From Planctomycetota bacterium (GTDB taxonomy: Bacteria > Planctomycetota > PUPC01 > JACPCR01): 56,128 nt of DNA. The notes beneath the pieces were generated by a model, which made no database searches, was not told where the DNA came from, and saw only the letters and a program-made list of their open reading frames with translations. The position numbers and the translations under genes were made by a program. The number at the start of each line of letters is the position of its first letter. The stretch's first letter is position 1. Below, piece by piece: positions 17,630 through 28,200 of this stretch. The stretch lies in the NCBI GenBank assembly GCA_027625095.1, contig JAQBXN010000044.1:1-56128 (forward strand). Direction: 5' to 3'.

Positions 17630-18676
17630 ATGAAAAGATACATGTTTGTTTCCGCCTCCTTATTCGCTGCTGGATTGTGTGGGGCCAGCCTCTCTGCCGA
17701 GGGATTTGAGCCCGATCTTGATTCCGTCCTTGAAACAGAAGACGACACTTTCAAGGACGAAATGGCAGCCCTGGAACGAGGCGACCAAAAGGAATTCGGC
17801 GTGGTCACCGAGACGGATGTCAGTTCTCTTGAAGTGGGTGATATCTATAAGAGTAATGGCGCCTTTTTTAAGGTTGTAGTGATAGGCGCCAAAGGCGCGT
17901 CAGGCGGCGAATTCAGAGTCCAGCGAATTGCCGGCAAAATTGATCCGAGCAAGAAATGGAGTCGAGTGTCAGGTCTCGGGCCTGCCACCATAATGAGTCG
18001 GCAGTCATTGCTGGGCTGGTTCTTCAACGGCGGGCCGATCATGTACCCACTCGCGTTTCTGCTTCTGATAATGCTTATCATTGCCGTCAACAGCCTGTGG
18101 GTTTATCGCCGGAAGAAGCAGTGCCCCAGACAATTTGTCGAGGAGGCCCGGGCCGCAGTGCTCGCCGGAGATTTGGATAAATTTGCCGGACTCGCCCTTA
18201 ATGAAAAAGGTTTGTTTCCAAACATCTGCAGGGCGATGGTTAATAATTTCAAGACCTCGACCATGGACGACATTCGCGCCAGGACAGAAAGTGAGGCAAT
18301 GCGCCAGATCAGTCTGTTGCGTACCCCGATTAAAGGCCTGAATTTCATCGCCGCAGTAGCCCCCTTGCTGGGATTGCTCGGGACAGTGGTCGGGATGATC
18401 GTCTGCTTTGACAGCCTTTCAGATGACGCGGCCAGCGCAGCGAAATCCCAGGCCATGGCCGACGGTATCAAGATCGCCCTTCTGACCACTGCGGCCGGCC
18501 TTACTGTGGCCGTACCGTCTTTGTTCACCTTCTTCGTTTTCAATCAAAAGCTCACTCTGCTAATCGCTGATTGCGAAGGCCTGGCGGCCGAGTTCGTTCA
18601 GGAACTCGCCCATCTGAAGACGCGAACCGCGGAGGCCGAGGCCAGGAAGGCAGCAGCAGGGAGGCCAGGCGGATGA
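17630..18676 (+). CDS. exbB: MotA/TolQ/ExbB proton channel family protein with periplasmic N-terminal domain
   Basis: This is an inner-membrane proton-channel subunit that energises an ExbD/TolR partner. It has 348 residues. A signal peptide (MFVSASLFAAGLCGASLSAE) and a soluble extension of about 100 residues precede the first conserved helix (GGPIMYPLAFLLLIMLIIAVNSLWVY, about 130-155). The channel core has the ExbB signature GLNFIAAVAPLLGLLGTVVGMI (about 237-258) and TTAAGLTVAVPSLFTFFVF (about 286-304). ATG 17630 is preferred over TTG 17621. The stop overlaps the exbD start (ATGA), and exbD and the FHA-toroid gene follow. N-terminal extensions of this type are known in large-envelope bacteria, but this one is not recognised. 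Confidence 0.88.
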   Translation: MKRYMFVSASLFAAGLCGASLSAEGFEPDLDSVLETEDDTFKDEMAALERGDQKEFGVVTETDVSSLEVGDIYKSNGAFFKVVVIGAKGASGGEFRVQRIAGKIDPSKKWSRVSGLGPATIMSRQSLLGWFFNGGPIMYPLAFLLLIMLIIAVNSLWVYRRKKQCPRQFVEEARAAVLAGDLDKFAGLALNEKGLFPNICRAMVNNFKTSTMDDIRARTESEAMRQISLLRTPIKGLNFIAAVAPLLGLLGTVVGMIVCFDSLSDDAASAAKSQAMADGIKIALLTTAAGLTVAVPSLFTFFVFNQKLTLLIADCEGLAAEFVQELAHLKTRTAEAEARKAAAGRPGG

Positions 18677-19107
18677 AGTTCCAAGGCGTCGAAGACGATG
18701 AAGAAATGCGGGTCAATCTCGACCCAATGATCGACTGCGTATTCCTGTTGATTATTTTCTTCCTCGTGACTACCTCATTCATCAAGCTAGAGCAGGATCT
18801 CTCCATAAATCTGCCAGTGCAGAGCCGCAAGCTGAAAGTTAAGAAACCACCGGCGAGACCCGTTGTCGTAAACGTCCGCTACCTTCCCGGCGACAAAGCT
18901 TACTATCATGTGGACAACGAACAGATGTCCTTGCCAGCCCTTACAGTAAACTTGAGCCGAGCTAAAATTCGTAACAATGATCAGGCCGTGATCATACGGG
19001 GAGACCGCCGTGTGAAGTGGGAGCAGATCGCCGCAGTGATGAGCTGTTGCGCCCAAGCCGGCGTTTCGAAAGTCTCAGCCACTGTTGAAATTGCCGATGG
19101 GCAGTAG
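18673..19107 (+). CDS. exbD: ExbD/TolR family biopolymer transport protein
   Basis: This 144-residue ExbD/TolR homologue has one N-terminal transmembrane helix carrying the proton-relay aspartate (VNLDPMIDCVFLLIIFFLVTT) and a periplasmic domain to the end. Start ATG 18673 overlaps the exbB stop by 4 nt. The C-terminal region (VIIRGDRRVKWEQIAAVMSCCAQAGVSKVSATVE) matches the family's STN-like fold. With ExbB it would convert proton flow into mechanical work on a periplasmic target. No TonB with a standard C-terminal domain is present here; the adjacent FHA-toroid protein spans the membrane and might take that place, which is inference. Confidence 0.9.
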   Translation: MKFQGVEDDEEMRVNLDPMIDCVFLLIIFFLVTTSFIKLEQDLSINLPVQSRKLKVKKPPARPVVVNVRYLPGDKAYYHVDNEQMSLPALTVNLSRAKIRNNDQAVIIRGDRRVKWEQIAAVMSCCAQAGVSKVSATVEIADGQ

Positions 19108-19297
19108 GTTCGTTCCTCTATTTCAGCAACTATCAAAGTCCGATTCTCTCTTACTTTTAATCTTGCTTTTAGTCTTCACTTTCTTCTCCTTTCTTGTGGC
19201 AAGCGAAGCCAACGGGGTGAAACGAAAATTCCCGCAAAGCGTGACTTTGAAGAAAAAAGAAAACCGAAGAAATCAAAGATCAAAAGTAAGAGTCTGA
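19097..19297 (+). CDS. possible small membrane protein between exbD and the FHA gene
   Basis: A 66-codon frame from ATG 19097 overlaps the exbD stop by 11 nt and encodes one hydrophobic helix (SLLLLILLLVFTFFSFLV) followed by a basic tail. The DNA under the helix is a pyrimidine-rich period-12 repeat and the ends form an inverted repeat (19147-19164 with 19278-19295), so the frame may be a by-product of repeat DNA. No family was recognised. Confidence 0.25.
   Translation: MGSRFVPLFQQLSKSDSLLLLILLLVFTFFSFLVASEANGVKRKFPQSVTLKKKENRRNQRSKVRV
19147..19295. repeat. period-12 repeat and long-range inverted repeat
   Basis: The left arm runs in 12-nt units beginning TCTTACTTTTAA, then TCTTGCTTTTAG, then TCTTCACTTTCT. 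The right arm ends AAGATCAAAAGTAAGAG, the near-complement of CTCTTACTTTTAATCTT on the left. It could fold as a hairpin about 150 nt across between exbD and the FHA gene. Confidence 0.45.
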
Positions 19298-19303
19298 CCC
19301 GCT

Positions 19304-22075
19304 ATGCCCTACTTGATCGACGAACAAAACAAGAAAATCTACAAGTGGAGCGGAGCCGAAGCGTTCTTAGGCCGCACACCGGATAATGCGATCCAGGTAA
19401 AGCATACCGCCGTCAGCAGGCATCATTGCGTCGTGACTCTGGTGGATGGCGAATACTTCATTGAAGACCTTGGCAGCAGGAACGGCACCGGGATGAACGG
19501 CGGCAAGCTCCCGGTGGCCGAACCCATGTTGCTTGAACCGGGGGACGTCATTCAATTTGGCCCACTCAAGCTGCGGTTCGACCTGAAAATCCCCAAGAAG
19601 GAAAAACCAGCCGCGCCGAGTCCAGAAGCAGAGTCAATTCCTCAGGTCGCTGCCAAACCCATAAAACCTCCGGAAGAGGTCCGTGAATCTCCAAGAGTAG
19701 CACCCAAGGAATCAGAAACGGTTTCCTCAGCACCGCCAGGTCCGAATTCTGCCCGGGACCAACCAGGGGGCGAAGCAACTGCAGAGACTGCGGAGCCCCT
19801 CACGGAAAAGACCCGAAGCATTCGTCAATACCGGAAACCTAAGCCAGTCATCCCCGAAAAAGATGGATTGCCAGAGGATGAACCCCAGACTGAAGTTACT
19901 CGCATCGTTGAGTCGACGGCCTCAACTGCTCCATCCGTCACGACTCCTGTCCAGGTAGAGAGCACCGCAGACGAAACATCAAAGGAAGCTGAAGCGCATT
20001 CCGAGAGTGTTTCACCTCCACCACATCCGGACATCGGCGTCCCGCTGTCCCAAGAACAGCCTTCTGACTCCAGTTCCGCCGCGCCACCAGCGGCCCCAAA
20101 AGATCAGTCCGAGTTAGTGGACGATCCGGTTGTCGCTGAGTCACAAGTATCGGAAGAGGACGAATCGGGAATCGAGGATGAAGAAGCTGAACTTGAAGAT
20201 AAAGCCCAGGACGTCGTGGTCTCCACGCTCAGCTGGGAGTCTCCGTCAGAATCGAGGCCGCTTGCCGAATCGGCTTCTCCTCCCGAGGAGAACACCGCGG
20301 CATCACCTCTACCCGATGTAACACCGATTCCAACTCCCGCCGAGGACTTGCTTTCTTCCCCATTCGGTCTCGAGCCCGCTGGCCAGGCCGTTATGGCACG
20401 TGGCTGGATCGAGCCGGCCGAGATGGAGATCATTAATTGGCGGGCTGTGGTTTACGGGCTCTTGATTTTTGTGCTCATCGGTGTGGGCGCATTCTTTTAT
20501 CGGATGACTGCAATCACCAGCACAAAAAAGAAAATGGAAGAGTTCGAATTCACGATCGCTGAGCCGGCGGTCGAAAAGTTCGAGCTCAACGATCCTCAGC
20601 GAGACATCATTCAGGAGCAGATCCAGGAAATGCCACAAGAGCTGGAACTCCAGGAAACGCCCGACATACAGGTAACAGTCCAACCCACGGAAGTGGAAGT
20701 CACCCAAGAGGTCATCCAGACAGACAACATTGAAATCGACACGCCCGAGATTGATATTTCCTCGACAGAGATTGATATCGATGCGCCGGAAGAAATCACT
20801 GAGATATCTGAAACCACCTCTTTTGCGCTGACACCCATCGCCGCTGATGCGTCGACGCCCGCAGACATCTTCAAGTATGAAAAGCCAACACCGCGCAACA
20901 AACCGAAGCTCTTTACCATCAACCGTGCGCCGAGACCAAGCCGCACGCTCAAGACTCTTCCCAAAGCCTTCGGGGTTCAGGACGTGCCTGCCATCGGCAA
21001 GCTCGGACCGGCAAATGTAAATCTGTTCGGCACCGGAGAATTCTTCCGTGCAATGACCCGCTTTGGTGGCGTAGAAGCACGCTCGGCTGTTGACGCCTCA
21101 CTCCACTGGCTGGCCATGCATCAAGAACCTGACGGGCATTGGGATCCCAGTAAGAACGATGGCGGCGCCGGCGTTGAAAGCGGAGTCTCCGGCCTGGCAC
21201 TGCTGGCACTCATGGGCGGCGGTCACACCACGCGCCGCGGCGAGTATCGCCGAAATGTTCTCAAAGGCATCGAGTGGCTGTTACAGCAGCAGAACAAAAA
21301 GAATGGTGCCATCGACACGAATATCTACTCCCATTCCATTACCACCATTGCCCTCTGTGAAGCATATGGCCGGGCCAGGGACGAACGTATCGGCATTGCC
21401 GCCCGCAAGGCCGTCGAATACCTGGAGAAGGGTGTCAATCCGGACGGCGGCTGGCGCTATTCAGCCAACAGTGGCGACAGTGATATGTCTGTCAGTGGCT
21501 GGGCAATGCAGGCACTGAAAACGGCCAAGCTCGCGCAAATCAAATTCGATCACAGCGTCTATTCGCGCGGCGTCTCGTATGTAGATAGCCTGACCGACAT
21601 GGGCGCAGGCCAGGATTCTAATGGTTCGGTCGGGTACACCTTTACTCCCACCCAACGCTACAACGGCAATCCCTCCATGACCGCGGCCGGAATGGTCGTA
21701 CGCCAGTTCAGCGGAGTCGGCGTGAAGTCGCATCTGCTTGTCAAGGGTGCCGATCAGACAAAATCGCAAGCTCCTTCCTGGCAGCGCAAAGATTTTTATC
21801 ACTGGTATTACGCCACCTACTCCATGCACAACATGGGCGGAGAATATCGCATCTGGTGGAATCGCCGTATCCGTGATGCCCTTCTTGACAATCAGTCTCG
21901 TGAGGGCGACCACGCCGGCAGTTGGGATCCCAAGGGCGACCGTCACGGGGAAAAGGCAAGTCGCGTTTACACAACCGCCCTCGGGGCGCTCTGCCTGGAG
22001 GTCTATTACCGGTACTCCGAAGCGCTCAACAGCTTTGGATCGGCCCCGGACCTCGACGATCTCTTCTTGCAGTGA
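19304..22075 (+). CDS. FHA domain - transmembrane - alpha/alpha-toroid (prenyltransferase/squalene cyclase-like) fusion protein
   Basis: This is a 923-residue bitopic protein. A cytoplasmic FHA phosphothreonine-binding domain occupies about residues 18-92 (FLGRTPDNAIQ, SRHHC, DLGSRNGT all kept). A long Pro/Glu/Ser-rich linker follows to about 370, then one transmembrane helix at about 380-402 (VVYGLLIFVLIGVGAFFYRM). A periplasmic segment has alternating acidic/Ile repeats (about 470-510). The last 330 residues form the alpha-toroid with typical repeats (ASLHWLAMHQEPDGHWDPS, GIEWLLQQQNKKNG, AVEYLEKGVNPDGGWRY, TAAGMVVRQF). The DxDD-type cyclase motif is not evident, so a binding or scaffold role is likelier than terpene chemistry. 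It lies directly after exbB-exbD and probably works with them. Confidence 0.85.
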   Translation: MPYLIDEQNKKIYKWSGAEAFLGRTPDNAIQVKHTAVSRHHCVVTLVDGEYFIEDLGSRNGTGMNGGKLPVAEPMLLEPGDVIQFGPLKLRFDLKIPKKEKPAAPSPEAESIPQVAAKPIKPPEEVRESPRVAPKESETVSSAPPGPNSARDQPGGEATAETAEPLTEKTRSIRQYRKPKPVIPEKDGLPEDEPQTEVTRIVESTASTAPSVTTPVQVESTADETSKEAEAHSESVSPPPHPDIGVPLSQEQPSDSSSAAPPAAPKDQSELVDDPVVAESQVSEEDESGIEDEEAELEDKAQDVVVSTLSWESPSESRPLAESASPPEENTAASPLPDVTPIPTPAEDLLSSPFGLEPAGQAVMARGWIEPAEMEIINWRAVVYGLLIFVLIGVGAFFYRMTAITSTKKKMEEFEFTIAEPAVEKFELNDPQRDIIQEQIQEMPQELELQETPDIQVTVQPTEVEVTQEVIQTDNIEIDTPEIDISSTEIDIDAPEEITEISETTSFALTPIAADASTPADIFKYEKPTPRNKPKLFTINRAPRPSRTLKTLPKAFGVQDVPAIGKLGPANVNLFGTGEFFRAMTRFGGVEARSAVDASLHWLAMHQEPDGHWDPSKNDGGAGVESGVSGLALLALMGGGHTTRRGEYRRNVLKGIEWLLQQQNKKNGAIDTNIYSHSITTIALCEAYGRARDERIGIAARKAVEYLEKGVNPDGGWRYSANSGDSDMSVSGWAMQALKTAKLAQIKFDHSVYSRGVSYVDSLTDMGAGQDSNGSVGYTFTPTQRYNGNPSMTAAGMVVRQFSGVGVKSHLLVKGADQTKSQAPSWQRKDFYHWYYATYSMHNMGGEYRIWWNRRIRDALLDNQSREGDHAGSWDPKGDRHGEKASRVYTTALGALCLEVYYRYSEALNSFGSAPDLDDLFLQ

Positions 22076-22286
22076 GACTGCACCAGAAGCGCCGAGTATT
22101 ATGCCCGGCGAGGCGATTACGCACTACCGCTCTCGGCATACCCCCAACGCCCAACACGCCCGGCCGTTCGTGTAACCAGTTCTCCCCCAATCCGTCTGAA
22201 TGAAATGGCCATCGCTGGCCGGATCTGGTATTCGTAGCACCTGCGAAAGAACCCAACGATTCCCCACTCCAAATATCGAGGCTGAT

Positions 22287-25200
22287 ATGAACCGCAAGAC
22301 GCTTATTGCGCAATGTGCGGCGACCGTCCTTTTCCTCCTTCCTTCTCTCCAAATTCAGGCGAATGACATCGGCTTCATCGAGAAGTTCGCGCTCGCCCGC
22401 GACCGCTCCGAGCCGCTCAAACAGCTCATTCCTGGCACCGAGGATTACTACTACTACCACTGCCTGCACCTGCAGCATCAGAGCAAGTTTGATGAGGTGG
22501 AAGCGCTGCTTGCCCAATGGATCAAACGGTATCAATACACTGGACGCGTGGAGGAGATTCGCAACCGGCAGGCGTTGCTCCAATACGACAAGGATTCAAC
22601 GAAGACTCTCGATTTCATCAAACAGCGGCTTGGACTGCGATTCGACCAGCAGAAACGGGTGATGCAGGGACAGGCTGCAAAGATGCCTTCGGTGTTTGAT
22701 CAGAATCTCATCAGCCGGGCACGACTCACCAAGGACGCCTTCCGGCGGCATCAAAATAATCTTGCCGGATTCGAAGAAAGCGCGCTCGACTTTCTGGTCA
22801 CGGCAGACCTCAACGCAGATATAAGACGAGACCTGTTGCGAAGGCTGAGGCGGCCGGACTATGACAACCTGGTCGCACTTGTCGATGCCGATCTCAAATA
22901 CCAGCACAGTCGCGGATTTGGTTCGCATGGTATTCATGTCAACATGCTTTTGGAGCAACTGGAAGAGCTGGGCCGCCTGAATCCGGCTCTGATGAACAAC
23001 GCCAACTACATCAACGCTGTCATGACCAAGCTCCAGCCTGGTCCTGACGAGGACTGGACCCACGATGAAGAGACCAGAGGTGCGTACCTCCTGCGGCTTT
23101 GGAATTTCGTCGGTAAGTTGCCGCCCTCACAGAATTCGCTTAAGGCCAACATCCTCTACCAGCGCCTGGTGTTCGATGAATCGCTCGGCAATTACGACAA
23201 GCAGCGTTTCGTCGAATACCTCAAGCTGCCAAGGCCGGTGCACTATATCCGGCCCGAATATCTCAATCTCGAGGAGAACCGACGCGATCGCGTCAACCTT
23301 CATGCGAATTACCAGTCCATAACCTGGCTGCCTCCCATCAGCGATGACGAGCAGCTTGTCGGGCGTTATCTGGACCGCTTTCTGGTCCAAGCACCCGACA
23401 CCAAGGAATTCGAGATCTACTTCAGAGAGGACTACCTCAAGGAGGCATTTGCCACCACGAAGATCCTCAACGGTATCGGCGATATGGAACAGTGGTATTC
23501 CATGCTCCCGCCGGCTCGTTACCAGGCTTTGAAGGAACGAGTGGATATCGAATTCCCGCCCACCAACAAGAATCTTTTCCGCGCCGACGAAAAGGTCTCA
23601 CTCGCGCTCTATATCAAGAATGTGAGTTCCCTCATTGTCAAAGTCTACGAGCTCAACCCATACAATTATTACCGGGATCAGGGCCAGGAAATTGGCACGG
23701 ACATCGACCTCGACGGACTGGTCGCAAACGAAGAGAAGGTTCACAAATACGATGAGATTGAGCTGCGTCGCGTGGCCCGAAACTTCGAATTTCCATCCTT
23801 GAAGAATCGCGGCTTATTCGTGGTCGAGTTCATTGGAAACGGTAAGAGTTCGCGTGCCGTTATCCGTAAGGGCCGCCTGAACTACATTGAGACGACCACC
23901 AGCGCGGGCCACAGTTTCAAGGTGCTTGATGACGACAACAAGGTACTCAAGGAGGCTAGCATCTGGCTTTCCGGTCACGATTACTGGGCCGATGAAGACG
24001 GTGCCATCAATGTTCCCTTCACCAATAGCCCCGGGCGGCAGGCCATCATTCTCAGCGCGGGCGGCCCCAAGGCAAAGGCGGCCGAACGGTTTTCCATCCT
24101 GGACTCGTTCAACCACCAGGCCGAGCAATACGTGCTCGTGGCAGGCATCCACGTGGATCGAGAGTCGCTCGTGAAACGCAAAAACACCAAGGTCATCGTC
24201 CGCCCCGCGCTTTACGCCAACGGCCGGCCTGTTTCGCTCTCTATCCTCGAGGAGGTGACGCTCGAGATCGAATCCGTGGATCGGCAAAACGTCAGTACAA
24301 AGAAGGACATTCATGACTTCAAACTTTTTGAAGATCGCGAGTCGATCTATGAATTCCAGGTACCGGACGAACTCACACAGCTCTCCTTCACGTTGAAAGC
24401 GAAGGTAAAAAACCTCAGTGGCAATCGGAAAGATGACAAGGCTGTCCGCGCCCTCTACACCCTCAACCAGATCGATTCGACGGACAAAGTCGAAGACCTC
24501 CATTTCACACTCGTTGACGGCAACTACCACGTGCGAGTGCTCGGTAAATCTGGCGAGCCCCGGGCAGATCAGCCGGTCTACCTGACTTTCAAGCCCAAAC
24601 ATTTCACAAACCCGGTGAATACGGTTCTGCAGACCGATGTCAGTGGCTCGGTTTTCCTTGGGCCGCTCCCGGACATTCACTATGTGCAGGCCCGCGGCGG
24701 ACAGGGCACCATCAAGACCTGCTACCCACTGACGGCCACGAGGACGTATCCGTCCACCATTCACTCAAAAGCTGAGACGCCGATTTCTGTGCCGTTCATG
24801 GGAAGCGCGGACGCAAAAATTGCGGATGAATTCTCGCTGTTACAAAAGCGTGGCAACACTTACCACAGCCGATGGTTTTCCAAGCTCGGGCTCAAGGACG
24901 GCTTCCTCCAGATCGGCGGTCTGCCGCCTGGTGATTACGAGCTATACATCAAGGAGCCGAACCTGAGCATCGGCCTCCGCGTGGCCGCGGGAATTGAAGA
25001 AAACGACTGGCTTCTATCCCAGGTGCGCGCTCTTGAAGTGAATGACCGCAAGCCGCTCCAGATCACCGGCATCGAAGCCCGCGACGATCTGATTCGGGTG
25101 AGCTTGACAAATGCATCCAAATTTACCCGCGTGCATGTAAGCGCTACCCGCTTCGTACCTGAATTCGGCGCCTACCAGTCGTTCGCCAGCGTCAGCGCCC

Positions 25201-28200
25201 CTGAGGCCCGTTATGGCAGCATCATGCGAGCGCCTTCCCAGTATGTATCGGGCCGCAAAATCGGGGATGAGTTTCGCTATATCATCGAACGAAAATATGC
25301 GAAGAAATTCCCCGGCAACATGTTGCCAAGACCCGAGATTCTCTTGAATCCGTGGAGCGTACGGACGACAGATACAGGCGAACAACTGGCACAGCAGGGC
25401 GAGCAATGGAAGCGCGAGCCAGAACAACAGATGCGACAACTTCTCCTCCAGAACGGGAAGGGTGAAGGCCGGGGCAATGGCGTGGGCGACAGCACCACCA
25501 GTTTCACCAACCTTGATTTCGTCGGCGAGCCGGCGCTCTTCTTAACCAACCTCAGGCCGGAGAAGGGAATCGTCAGCATTGATCGCAAGGAGCTTGGCGA
25601 TCGGCAGCATCTGCGCATCTATGCAGTTGATCCGGAGAACACTGTATTCCGCGAACTCGCCTTGAAACAGGATGCACCGAAATTCGCGGACCTTCGCCTT
25701 TCCCGTGGCTTCGATCCGAAGAAACCTTTTACCGAACAGAAGAAAGTCTCCACCCTGAAAACCGGAGAGAAATTCGTCCTCAAGGATATCACGACCTCCA
25801 AGTTCGAGATCTATGACAGCCTGCCAAAGGTGTATTCACTCCTCAGCACGCTGAGCGGCAACAGCACGCTGCGGGAGTTCCTGTTCATCAACAACTGGCC
25901 GCATCTCAAGCCTGAGGAAAAACAGGAAAATTATTCCAAATACGCATGTCATGAGCTCAACTTCTTCATCTACAAGAGAGATCCTGATTTTTTCAAGAAG
26001 GTCATTCAGCCGTTCCTGAAAAACAAGAAGGACAAGACATTCCTCGACCGCTGGCTGGTCGGAGAAAATCTCGACGCATACCTTGACGCATGGAAATTCT
26101 CCCAACTCAACATGGTCGAGCGTATCCTGCTGGGACAGACCCTTCGCAAACGTCAGGCATCTCTGGCACGTCACGTCAAAGAGAATTTCGATATGACACC
26201 ACCGGATGTAGAGCGTTTTAATCAGCTCTTTGAGACCGCCATCAAGGGCAGCGCCTTTGAAACCGGTGACAAGTATGGATTTGTCTCGGCGAGCAGAGAG
26301 ATGTTACTGAAAGCAGCCTTACCGGGAGCAGCGCTCCCCCCAATGGATGCCCCCGCGCTGGCTATCGCGAGGGATGGCGCCGATAAGAACGAAAACCTCC
26401 GGGCGGCGAATGCGCAACTCGCTGACAGGAAAGAAATGGCTGCCGCGCCCGCGGCCAAGAAGGCAAAAGACAGCCTCGCACTGAGAGAGAGGGCCCAAAA
26501 GGCTGACGCAGAAGGCGAAGGCGATGCCGACGCAGCCTTCTACAGGTCGGAAGAAAAGGGTCGCAGCCAGGCTCGCCAGTTTTATCGCAAACTCGAGAAG
26601 ACCAGCGAGTGGGCAGAGAACAATTACTACAAACTCACCATCCACCAGCAGACCGCCGACCTCGTCAAGGTGAACGGATTCTGGAACGACTACGCTGCCT
26701 TCAAGGGTGAGGGTGAATTCCTCTCAACGCAGTTCCCGCAGGTGACCAGCAACTTCACTGAGATGATGTTTGCGCTGTCCGTGCTCGATCTGCCGTTCGA
26801 GAGCAAGGAACACAAGGTCACGTTCGATGGCCCGGAGATGAATCTGATCGGTGGAAACCCCTCCGTTGTCTTCCACAAAGAGATTCTCGAAGCGAAAGAG
26901 GCCGAAGAAAAGACGCCGATTCTTGTCAGCCAGAATTTCTTTGAGAATAGCGACCGTTACCGCCACGTGAATAACGAACGTCTCGATAAATACGTGACTG
27001 AAGAGTTTCTCATCCACACGGTCTACGGCTGCCAGATTGTCATCACCAACCCGACCTCTTCACGGCAGAAGCTCGACATCCTTCTGCAAATCCCGCACGG
27101 CTCCGTGCCGGTGATGAACGGCTTTTACACCCGGAGTTTTCACTGGGAGTTGCAGCCGTATTCCACGCGCACTTTTGATTACCACTTCTACTTCCCCGCT
27201 CCCGGCGATTATCTGCTCTTCCCCGTGCATGTGGCCAAGAACGAGGCCCTCATTGCCCGTGGCCAGGATCGCACGATGAAGGTGGTACGAGAGCCGACGA
27301 AGCAGGACACCGCGTCGTGGGAGTTCATTTCCCAGAACAGCTCGAATGACGAGGTCATTAAGTACCTGAGCGAAAACAATCTGAACCGGATCAATCTCGA
27401 CGACATCGCCTTCCGCATGCGCGACAAAGCATTCTTTACCCAGACGATTGATCTGCTCAAGGATCGCCTCGCCTACAACAACACGCTCTGGTCTTTCGGC
27501 GTCTCGCACAATGACGTCAACACGATCCGGGAATATCTGAAGTACAACAACCAGTTCGTGCAGCAGACCGGAGGCACCATCGATTGCGAACTGGTAACCT
27601 TTGATCCGGTCGAGCGCAAGACCTACGAGCACCTCGAATACAAACCTCTCGTCAATGCACGGGCGCACCAGCTCGGGGGCGAGCGGAAGATCCTGAACAG
27701 CAGCTTTTTCCAGCAGTATCAGCGTCTTATGAAAACCCTGACTTACAGCCCGAAACAGGACGACAACGACCTGCTCGCGGTCAGCTACTACCTGCTCCTG
27801 CAGGACAGAGTCGAAGAAGCCACTGAAACGTTTGCACGCGTCAATCGTGTAGAGGTGGAAGAGGACCTGCAGTACGACTACCTCCAGGCATACCTCGCAA
27901 TGCATCAGGGCAAGCTGGATGACGCGGCTGCAATCTCCCGCAAATACGCCAGCCACCCGGTCGATCGGTGGCGTAACCGTTTCGCAGAAATCAAAGACCA
28001 CACCGACGAAATCAAGGGCGAAGGCCCAAAGATTCGCGACGACGAAGATCGCTCGCAGCAGCAGACCAAACTCGCCGCCACCGAGCCGGGCTTTGACTTC
28101 ACCGTCGAGGCTCGCAAGGTGAACCTGAACTACCAGAACGTCAAAGACTGCCTGGTGAATTTCTACCGCATGGACGTCGAACTCCTTTTTTCAAAGAACC

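Noticed and set aside
20309..20707. Long minus-strand frames inside the FHA-toroid gene
   Set aside because: Antisense frames opened by the biased composition of the acidic linker; no family features, and the plus-strand gene is continuous.
23814..28001. Several minus-strand frames of 300 residues or more inside the giant secreted protein gene
   Set aside because: They mirror the codon bias of the plus-strand gene, have no ribosome-binding sites or domains, and the plus frame is open for 6.4 kb with a signal peptide.
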